A DNA stretch of 64,000 bases, taken from Gyrodactylus bullatarudis (Eukaryota; Platyhelminthes; Monogenea; Gyrodactylidea; Gyrodactylidae). Positions 36,101 through 48,100 of the stretch are shown here, piece after piece (within the stretch, counting starts at the first letter, position 1; the number at the start of each line of letters is the position of its first letter). The DNA lies in assembly GCA_012064415.1 (NCBI GenBank), contig SSNU01000265.1, forward strand, positions 180,598 through 244,597, given 5' to 3'. A program made the position numbers and the translations under genes. A model generated the notes under the pieces. That model saw only the letters and a program-made list of their open reading frames with translations. It did not search any database and was not told where the DNA came from.

Positions 36101-39100
36101 GATAAATTGGACTTGGTAGAAGAACAGTTACCATAGTAAACCGAAATATGCATCAGAATGAGATAATGCAATATCTTTCTTAGATAAAAGAATAAAAATT
36201 CAATAAACTTTCTTAAATTATCAAGACTAATCTTGGTTAAAATAACAGAGAAGATAACTGGTGAGAACCTCCTCTATATTGTAGATCATTGAGCCAAATT
36301 AGTTCAATACTCATACAGAACTGGAATCTGCGATTAAGAAACTAAGCCCTCATTATTTCTGTTTCTCTAAGATCACCTGAAAGAATTTTAATGAAATTTT
36401 TTATACTTCAATTTGAGACCTCTAAAGCTAGTTGATTGAAATGAAAACGAATCCCTTGCGGTGAGTTTTCATCTCATCAATAATAAAAAGACCAACACGA
36501 TTCAAAGTAAACTTGGAGAGAAATAAGAGGGGACAACTCTTCTCTAATTTAACCGAATTTATAGTATTTATAAAAAACATTTTTGAGTAAAGAAAATGGT
36601 AATGCCAAGCGTTTCATAAATAAGACCTTTATTTACTCATTAGTAGGGCCTCAAGAAATATGAATTAATAATCTATTTTTAAGAGCTCAAACACTTTTCA
36701 AATTTCAAGGTCTTAAAATAAGATTTAATAAATTTTAGTTGAATTCGTATTACTACTTATAAGTAAATGTTTTACTATAACCCTGTACACTTCTTTTTTA
36801 ATTAATATATTTTATGAATTAAAAATATATTAAATGATATGAAATTCAAATCTGTCCTCAATTAAGTTTCTGATTAAACATCAAATCATTTTGTTACTTT
36901 GTAATCAATTCTAGGATCTGATTGGCCAATCTTGTCGACGTGTTCATATCTTGATTGATAAACATATGTAATAAATCTGTAATGATTCCATTTTAGACAT
37001 TAAACCTACTAGCTAAGGTCACTGGTTATTACTATATCCTTGTGAAACTAACTTGATGGAGATTGTCTTCTCACACCTGGATGTTAGAGTTTGGGTAAGC
37101 AAGTGTCAATTCCATAAGAGAGTCAATTAATATTCAACTCACGGTGGAGCTCTTAAAAATAGATTATCAACTAGATTTTTAACAGCTACGTGGTTATTTA
37201 TTTTCATGGTCAAGTATTAAACTGAATACAGAATCTAATCTAAATGTTCATGTACCTTTAATAAAACCTCATTGGATGATTAGCTAAATGAAATGTACAT
37301 TGTACAAGTGTATTGCAATATAGAATTTAAGTGTATTAGACAACCATTTATTACTCCCAATGTTCGAATTGGTAATTAATTTAAATTTGCAAATTTTTAA
37401 TAATTATATATCCCACGAAAATATAATTATAATTTTATAAAATTAGAAAAATACAACTTTAAGTCATTAATTATTAATTAATAATTATTTAATTTTACTA
37501 ACATTAAAAAAGGATTGACACTAATAGGTGTGATAGACTACGTGTGAATACCCCACCCTCTTTTAAATCGCAAAAAAATTTTCCGAAAATTCGGAAAGTT
37601 TACACATCTCTAGAAACAAAACTATAGAAATAATTAATATCGTATACAATACTAAAATGATCAGCAAATTACGCTCTATTCAGCAATATGTTTCTTATAG
37701 AAATATAAAATTTTGAGAGAAAATGTGTCAATATGACCACTTTATAGTGGATATCAAAAAAAATTTTGAAATTATAATGGAGGAGAGGGAGGGATAGTTT
37801 TTTGACGCCTATCTTAGAGGTCATACTGTATTCCTAAATTCATCGAGAATAGCTGTAATATAAATGTAATTATTTGAAGTAATTTACTGCTAAAGTTTTT
37901 TAGGTTATTTTGATAAAATTGCTGTATAAATAAAATGTGATATTTTTAGAGAGAAAAATTTGTAAAACTCCTCGACAGTCTTCACAATGCCTTACGAATA
38001 GATTTGTCCAAATATCGAGTTAGTTATTGATGAAAATAACAGATTTCAATCTTTAAAAACATACTTTCATTTTTCCTTAAGACAGTATTTCCTACCTCAA
38101 ATCCCGAAAGATTACTAGATTTAAAGTCGACAGTGGATCTTTTGACAAGTATTACCTTTTTTAGATTAAAAGTATGTTCACGAATATTCCCAAACATTGA
38201 TAAATTTATGTTTCTCTGGTTTATTTAGGTTCAAGAATTAACCGCTCCTCCAAGAACTTCGCAAGTCCTACGTGAATGTGTCTCTGCCTGCATTCACACG
38301 ACATATCAATGCCTTTGTGATAACATTAATGAATTATTTCAAGATAACTTTCAAGTGAGTTTACCACCAATTTCAAATAATCTTTGGAAACCGCTATCAA
38401 GAAAGGGAAAAATTCAGGCCAAGAAGACATGGTGTGAACTATAAGCACAATGAAATTTTAAAACTTAAATTTTTTTCATAAAAATCTTGGAAATAATCAA
38501 GACTTTAACGAGTTTTGAGTTGATGCCAAAATCTTTTGCAGGAATTTTTTTATTGATTTAAAAATTTGCCAGTTTTGATCTAATGATACGCAACTCAATT
38601 TTTTGATCATTTTAGTAAAATTTCTATTATGGATGAACTTAAAAAAATGGTGGATCTTTTAAGAATCAAATGATGACACAAAACTATTTATATATTCCGG
38701 GGGTAGAGAGAAGAGGGGATAATTTTCCACATCCATCTCTGGGGGTATACCTGTAATACAGGTCCTGTATCCATTATTTTTATTCAAACAACTTTAGATT
38801 CAGTTCACTTATGAATTCAATGGTTATGGGAAAAAGGTTGGTGTGAAGATAGGGGTCTGACATTATTCAACATCATTCATTATTAGAATAGGGGGAGGGT
38901 CTCCCAGCATGGCAAAGCTTACATGATATGACGTCATCGGTAAGAAAAAACTGGGGTCCATAAAGTCAGATTAAAATTGGAATTTTATCGCTTTTTATTC
39001 GAAAACAAAAAACCCGATCATATCAATTTTGAACTCGTCTAGTTTTCACCCATTATGATATTGATGCATACAATTTGGACAAGTGAAACAGCTTTTCATT

Positions 39101-42100
39101 CTGGATGTTCTGTTCGGATGGAGTTATTTTTATTAATGTAGAACAAAAAAAAATATCTCGCTAGATTATATGGAGCTAGATTAATGGAGAAAAATTTAGA
39201 GGCAAGAGCCTAGTGATATTAGTCAAAATACAAATTTTTATCATTTTCTTGTGAAGTTCAAGCCTTATTTGGCGCTTCATAACACATGAGGTACTAAAAA
39301 TATTTTTTGAAAATTAATGGTCGTACTCATGAGTAATCAAGTAGAAATATTTCGATCGATTATTTTTCGGATACATTTTCTAGGAAGGTAAGTGTAGTTG
39401 TTTTATCATCAAAACTCGATATTCTGAAAATAGATTCTCAAATTTTTATTCCCCTACAGGATGGTAACGAGAATATTTCCAGTGAAAATAATAACCAGTC
39501 AATGAATAATAGATCAAAGAATCAAATCGATCTTGACCAGTGTGTTGCTAACTCACGGAGTCTCAGCTATTGGCACAAGCTTATTACACTCATAGTCAGT
39601 GTAATTGAAGATGATAAGAAACATTATGCACCTGTTTTGAATCAGTTTCCTCATGAAATAAATCTATTCGCCATGTCAGCTGAAATGATGTGGAATTATT
39701 TAGCCAAAGATATGCCAGTCGATTTGAACTTGCACAAGATTGACGTTCAAAAGGGTCTGAGTCGAAATAAATCATCTGACTATATGAATTTGTGTTTTCG
39801 TGTCAAATGGTTTTACAATACCTATGTCCTTCCATTACCTCAGTCTCGCTCGAAAGATCCGGAATATCCAAAGTTTGTAGATTCAAGTTTCCCTAGTTTA
39901 GAATATATATTTTTATGTTTTATTAACACTATTATGTGATGATTTTAAGGCGAATCGAATCATGGATTTTTCAGTACAAAAAAAGATTCTTACACATTGA
40001 AATAACAAAAAAATACATACTCAAATCTGATTAGTGCATAGGGATCGACCAATGACATGAAATGAATCTTCTTGTCCAAAAACCCTATATATAATAAGCT
40101 TTTAATTTTGAGCTCAAAACTAGAATAAGTGGAAATTTTTAATATTCAGAAAATAGTCTAATTTCACTGGAGTAAGTTTCTTTTTCAAAAATTCATGAGC
40201 TCATTTAATTATGGAATTAAAATAATAAATATTCTTCTGACTTTCTGGATATTTTTAATATATTTTGGGTTTTCAATAAAAATAGTAAATATTAACCTTT
40301 AGATTAACCAAAAGATTTCCAAATAAAAGTAAAAGTTGGTCCTAAATAAGATTATTTTAGATGGTTCGAACCCTTGGTAATGCAATGGCTCTCGGACAAT
40401 GACGAGGTGTCAACGAATTATCTCAAGAATGCTTATGAACGAGACAAGCATGACGGCTTTCAACGAAGTAGTGAACACGCCTTGTACTCAAATTCTGTTG
40501 TGGACATGTTTACACAACTGAATCAGTGCTTCGATGTCATCAAAAAATTGGAGTGTCCAGATAAAGATGTTGAACAAAACTTTTTACATCGTTTCGGACA
40601 AGTGAGCTTGTTAAAGATTTTATTAAAAATCAAAAATGGTTAATTTGAAACTGAGAAATACGGTAATTTTTCAACTCAATATTTAAGGGATCTGGGTCAG
40701 ATATTCCGACAAAACATTTTTTTGGCTATTCTCCCACTTTCAACTAGCATATTAATCTGATTTTCTTCATCTTATACTGTTTCTTTCATGATTCGTAAAT
40801 AAAAAAAAATTTTTTCATTAATTTTGATCAGTAGAAATTTTTCCTTTGGAATATTTCTGCAATGAGTACAAACTAAATTTGAGATCTAGCTTTGGGAATA
40901 CAGATAAGAATGGCCATTTCAGGTCAAAAGAATCATCTTGCAATAGAAGGAGTAGAAATTAGAATTTATAATTTTTGATGCAATAAACTTTTTTCCTAAC
41001 TTGTTGGAAGAATTGGAAGGGGGGATGAAAGAAAAATTACCAATCTATCCATGCGTTTTTAGCAGAGAAATAACTTTTCTCATAAATATAAATTTGGCAT
41101 AAAGTATAAAGGGATATTCTAAAATTCAATAATTCTTTGCCTAATCCTTTTGTGCTTAAGAAAAAAGAAAACAAATCATTCCGAATTGGCTACTTTTTCA
41201 TTCCCGATGAATTTAACGAAAGGAGTACCGCTTTTCTTCAGAGCATATAATTATTTATACGGTCTAAATTGAAACAAAACACACTGTGAGAAGTTAAAAT
41301 AACGCTAAAAGCTTAGCTCTATGATGATAAATCTAGAAATTTTCTAAACATGATTTTAAAATACAGAAGAATCGAATACAGAACCTCTCTATAGGCGTTT
41401 AAGAGAGTTAACAGACGACCTTTTGTGTTTTTCTCGAAATGCATTTTTTTCTTTTGATGTACCCCCACAATTTTCCAGTCTGGAAATTCTCCTGCATGTG
41501 AATTAGGGCGAGTTAAATCCTTTAATGTTACGGCTGCAATCCGAATCTGTTAGATCTAACTTAGAAAGTGTCATTTATGTAATTTAAATTCGAAATTTTT
41601 AATTCTCTGCTAACCCGAAATCCCATCTTGCCAAAAATCTTCAACTAATCCCAAATTGATCGGAAAGTTTAACTAGAATATGCTGATTAAAAATACCTTA
41701 CGAACCTATTTCTATTTAAAATTGCATTCAAACGGCTCAAAATTTAGATTTTAATCGATTTTAGTAGAAAAATTCATTGTGATTAGGGTAATCTAAGCAA
41801 AGCTTTTTTACGTTGAAAAATTCTCTTTGAAATGAGCTTTGCACATCCGAAACTTAAAAAATTTGCGTCTCTCTAATGTGAATAAATATCTAAAGAAGAA
41901 AAACGATGATCTAGTAACCAAAATGATCTTATATAAACTCGATAGAAAATTTTTAAAAACTAAATTCTTTAGTAAGTAGTCAATGAGAAACTGTTGGTAA
42001 GGATTTAGAAATCAGGTTTTCAGACTATTACACCGGCTTCACACATATATTTCACTACTTGAAAATCAATAAAACTTCGATAATTATAATTATAATTTAA

Positions 42101-45100
42101 CCCTTAAAGTCACACTGGGTTATTTCTATCCCACATCATTTTAGTAACTCATTGTAATTCATCTAATCCTAAGAAAATACTTTGTTTACCACCCATTCGA
42201 TAGGAAATTTATTAATCTCCTGGAATTCGCAAAGATCTTGGCTCTATTATTCTTCAAAATCGTGCTATACTAATACAAAGAGAGCTGACTTTTTTCAAAA
42301 AATTATGTTTTGTTTAATACTTTGTACCTACTTCCCAAGGTCAAAGATAACGAGTAATCATACCTGTAGAATTCATATATGCAATCGCCTGAACTCTATC
42401 TGCTAAAGCTACAAAAATAGCCTGTTTTTAGATCAAAAAAATGGGTCATTTTTTATCGATAACTTCTGAGCCAAACATAATTGCATTAAAACACCTGTAT
42501 ATTCGTAATCAGCGTATTCCCAAACCATAGGACAGACAAAAGATTGAATGCGAGTCATGAAAAAAAATCTCTTGGACTTTGAGGGTTAAAATCTCTCGAG
42601 AATAATAAAAAATTTGAAGGTCTAATCTTGATTTCAAAAAAATTCTTTTGATCACTCTCTCACTTTCATATCAATAAAAATTTTCAGTTCAAAGTTCGAA
42701 AAAATGGGATTTTGGCGCTAAATCGAAAATTGAAAGATGACCATATTTTTCATAAAAATAATTTATTTTCAGAGTTCTTTTCTCCAAATGGTCAAAGTAG
42801 GCAAGGTGATTAGGATTCGAAAAAATCTTTAAAATATTCAAATTCTCCAGGAAAAAATCGAAATTTTTGTAAAAACCATAGATCCTCAACTTCATATCAA
42901 CCAACTTAAAACATTCTAAACTAATCTAGATTTGTAACCTAACAGCGACATGCCTGTTTCCTTATCTAATTTTGATCCTTGGAAAACCTATTTGATCATG
43001 CGTCTAAAGCAAAGTTTGAAAATAAAAAAATGTTATTGTAAGAAATTTTTAACTTCCTTAACTTACTTTATAAAAAGAATAATTCGATAGGGAAATGAAT
43101 TGGAAACTTTTTTATTTCTGCAGACAGTGGAAAAAGTTTTGATAGCCTATTCAACATACATCACAAATGATTTCCCCAAGTACAAAAAGAATCATGAAGT
43201 GGCCACCATTCTAATCAATGATCTTCAACAGTTACGAGTGCAACTAGAAAAGGTCTACGAGGCAATGAATAAAGAAAGGTATGCTACTTTGACAGGAAAT
43301 TTATTCTTCTTTGAGTACTTTAAAAGAGATAGTTTCGATCAAAATCTTGAGCCACTTTTTCTCGTCTTGTAAAATTTAAAATAGTTTTTTTCAAGTCTTG
43401 GCGAAAACACAAAAATATCATTGAATGATTTACAAGCAAAGCTCAATGTTTTGGTTGATGAGTTAGTCCAAGAGTTTGCGACAGAATTCGAAGCAGACAT
43501 TTGTAAATATGTTAAAGAGGTTGGAAAACGTCTGCAAAAAGTGAGTTCGTCTATATATTTTTTAAATGTATTTGAACCCTTAGAGTATCAAAAAAGGGTC
43601 AACTATGACACTTGGTTGATTTAAAGGGATATTTTAAGGAAATACATAGTATTACATCAAGATATTGTACTTTAGAGAATCTTAATTCTCTTGATCTGAA
43701 GTTGGTTTTAAGGATCGCAATAAGACAAAGAAACCAAATATGCTGATTGATTATCTTCCCAACTTGAAAAACGATGAAATTTTGGCCAATCTATAGAACA
43801 TTTGCCCCCTCTTGTTTTGCAGTAATTTTTCTGAACGACAAAGTAAACTTGGAGAGAAATAAGAGGGGGCAACTGTTCTCTAATTTAACCGAAATTTTGA
43901 TGATCTAAAATCCCTGAATATAACTAATTTATCTAAAGTCTTATGGTGATAATCAGTTTTCTTGTCTTATTCTGATCCTTATCTAGTATTAGTCAGCATT
44001 TAATCACACTCTTTGACTTTTTTAACTCAAAGTTCAAAACAATGGGAATTCGGCGCTACTTCAAGATTTGTAGTATGCCATAATTTCCTTAACCCTTTCG
44101 GTGCCGATGAACATATATGTCCATTTTCCAATTTTTTTGAATCTTCATAACTCTACCAGTTTGATAGGATTCTGGATCAATTAAAGTTTAAATTGAAGTC
44201 CACAATGTGAACTTGCATTAGTAATATTTTTGGCCAAATAACTTGGTACCTTCATAGCTAAATTTTGGTTTTTATAAAAATTGTGAAATAGTCTCAGTAC
44301 CGAAAGGGTTAAAAATTGATTCATAAATGTGGGCCTCATGATCTAGATAAAAAAATTGAGAAATTTGTAAAAATCACGAAACAGATTAATTAGTTTTACA
44401 AATTAGATTGATAAAAATCAAAATTGAAAACTGGGTTATGCCAAGTTCATTACATGAATATTTCATACCCCTCATTTAAAAAGTGTGAAAACGAAATAGA
44501 ATCTTAAGAAATCGAAATTGCTTATTCTGTTTCACATATTTTAATCATTTAGATAATTATATTATACTAAATTGAAATTTTTGTTACATGAAATTGATTA
44601 TTCTATTGTACGAATAGACTTACAAATGGTATAGTTGAATTTATTTATTATCGAATGTATTGCAACGTTATTTCAGGGGTGACAAAATAAAATAAAAAAG
44701 TTTCAATTGCTAAAATTTTAGAATTTTCCTGTTGATTTCCGAAGCAAACAGGCCAATAAATTTCCTGATAAATAAATCATTTCCATCACTGCTACTGTTT
44801 GATTTTTTATGAGTAGTAAATTTTTTTTGCATTGTATAAAGAACAAGAAAATAATTGATTATTTTTCTGCCTGGAAAAAGTCTCGCCTCCCAACCCTTTT
44901 CAATTTCTTGCTCAATTCAATGTAGCTATTACAGTTTGTGTGTGTGTATGTTTCTATAGTTCAATCTGTATATATAGACACCCCCTCCCTTCATATCATC
45001 CCCTCCCCCGTTTATATATAGTTATTTTCCAAAAGCATATCATTATAATACAATCTATCATTCTTTATTCACCAGTCTACTTTCACATTATGTTTTTTTC

Positions 45101-48100
45101 TCTCTACCCTATTAAAACCAAATCATCATTGATCTCTAAAAAATAAAGGGAGACTCAAGAAATTTCCTATTCATCTTTTAGTCTGTGTACTTTTGGGTAC
45201 CTACTACTCCTTTCTTTTTTTCCGCAAAAAGTTGGTTCTCAAGAGTGTGAAAGCTCTATCCCTCTCATATATATTACAGACTGTATGTATATTATGCATA
45301 CAACAGATTACAAAAATATACATAATATGATAATTATAATTTACCTCCAAGTCTCTATTTAGTGATAACAAATCTGAAGGGATATGATGATAATAATAAC
45401 AGCATATCACACAGATCTGATAAGAATATAAGAGAGATGGAAAAAGATTGTGTGAAAAAATGACCAAAATCATTAAATCATTGTTTGCATTATCGATTAG
45501 AAGGGATGAAAATTACGAGAATTCTTATTCATAATGTATAATTATAGAGAAATATGAAGTTGGGAAAACTTTTAACTTTACAAAAATTTCATACTCAATA
45601 CTCGTTGGCGTTATGAGAGTTATCACTCTAACGATGAGTCCATCAATTCGAGTCTTCAATGTTACATTCTGAGTTACAAATTAGCTTAATTTTTGATAGA
45701 AAAAATTTTATGTTGTATTTGGTATACAATTTGAAAAATCTAATTCTACATATTTTTTCTGCTGAATATTTGATTAACTTAAAATTTGGATTTTAGAATT
45801 GAAAAAAAGATCAGTGATCAGAATGAAAAAGATTATAAAGGGTTAAATTAGCGAACTTTTGCTGTCTTCAAAATAAAATTTACACGAAAAAGTAGAAAAT
45901 CTAAACGAATTAAATCAACTTTGTTCATTTCCAAACATTAAAGACATAACATTTCTTAATTTTTCACACAAGTGCAAGCCGCCTTATAGTTTCCAAGGAA
46001 TAGCAAGCCAAGGACAAACATTTATTGTAAACGCTATTAATCAAGCCAAAGCAGCTGACTCTAAGCTCTTTTCAAAGACAGAAGGTGGACCGACGACAAG
46101 TAGTGTGGCGGAAATCGATTCAGCTCCAACTATGGAAGAGGTTGCCGAGAATTGCCTGCGTCCCCTTATGGATCATTTTGAGAACTTACTCTCTGTCCAG
46201 GCGACAGTCTGCGAGAAGACGATTTTAAAACGAACCCTGAAAAAATTATGGCGGATAACCATCACTAACTTGGAGAAGCTAGTCATTCTTCCGCCAATAA
46301 ATGATCCAAAACAGGTAAGGAATCTTCCTCTTTAAGAAAATAAAGTAATAAATATCCACAGAATACAACTTGATATGAAGATGATAATTTGAATTATTTT
46401 ACTAGGGATAGTCAGGATTCATTTAATCTTATCAATCTGACGAAAAAGAGATTTAAAAATTGGTATTTCAGATCAAAGTTAGTCTTGAATTCGAATTTGG
46501 CCCTAGAATTTACTAAAAGAACTTCTTGTTTTAGGAAAATTTGTATTTTGAGTAATTTTCCTTCATGATAATTGGAAATTTCAGATGATTCAATTCCCTC
46601 AATTAACGACGAGTTTCAAATCTACGAATGCAACAAAAATTTGAAACTCAAATGTTGTAATTCAGATTTTGTTTTGCTATGAGAACTATTTGGCCAAAAA
46701 TATTACTATTAGTTCACATTTAGGGCTTCTATTTAAACTTTAGTCGATCCAGAAATCTTCCAAACTAATAGAGTTACAAAGGATCGAAAATATTAAAAAA
46801 TGGACATATATTTCCATCAGGATTAACAACCTAAAGGCTTATTTTATAAGAGATTCAAAAGTATTCGTGTGTTACTGATTATCAGGAGAAAAAATCTCAT
46901 ATTTATACAGACTAATCCGTTCGTAGAATGGTTTATATTGATATTTTTGATAATTTCTAGATTTCATTGACTATTTCCATGGCATCACAGACAGGCTCAA
47001 AAATCTTTGGGGGAGCTCAATCTATACTGAATCATGTTTCCAGTCAAGTTTCAGTCCTTCAAGATCTTAATAAGGAGATCGATCGTGGATTGACACCATA
47101 TCAATGTGAATTGTTGAACATTTGTCTGGACACAATTAAAACTTATTTCCATGCTAGTGGTAGTGGTCTTAAAAGGTCATTTATCGAGAGAAGTCCTCAA
47201 CTGCACAACCTGAAACAGGCTCTCTCTTTATACTCTCAAGCGACTGATGAACTATTACGAGATTTCGTTGGAACTCAAACAGCCCAAGGTAAATTATTGT
47301 TCATGAATCTGTAATAAAAGCCTGCTTGGAAATATTAGAGGTTGGCTACTAACAAAGTCTCTGATTAAAATCTAAGTTGATATTACTATTATTGTATTAA
47401 GTTATTGTCTTCACACGTATTCAAAAATTTTGAGACAACGAATGGCAATATACAATACATGTATAACATATGTATACATATACAGGTTATTACATATTAT
47501 TAATAACCTGTGATCAAACAACCCTATGTGACTCAATTTAAACATTATATTATATATTTTAGACCAGTATGCCAATTCAGACACAACAGGCTATATAACC
47601 TTGCAAGTGGAAATTTTCAAGCATCCTGGCTCTGGAGAATACAAAGTCATTGTAAAAAGTAATTTGATTCGTTTAAAATGCATAAACCGAATGTAATAGC
47701 TAGTTGATATGAGAATGGGAATTTACATTTATTTTTTTTTAATTTATTTTTGTTCCGGATAGTCAGGAATGTTTAAGATGAACAGCAATTCCATCTTTTA
47801 CTTTGGCTATGCCATCTACCATTGAAATTGAATGGCGAAGCCTGAGGTTATTGAGGGATGAGTGCTTTAGTTCAACCACGTTGTTCGCTATATCTGTAGA
47901 AAAAGTAATCGAAAAAAGGGTAAATTATATATAGTATTTAAAAAAATAGGATTATAGAAGTCAAACAGTATTTTTCAGGATCACAAAAATTATGATATAG
48001 GTGATCCTGAAAAATAACACCTCTAACACATTGAAATCAACAAAAAAAGCTTAAAAATTATACCAATAGGTGATAGTGTTTCTTTTGAATCGGTTTCCAA

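Noticed and set aside
39384..39387. GAAG between TTTTCTAG and GTAAGT, a possible 4-nt microexon of unc-13
   Set aside because: It would shift the reading frame; the exons at 38229-38354 and 39460-39872 already join in phase without it.
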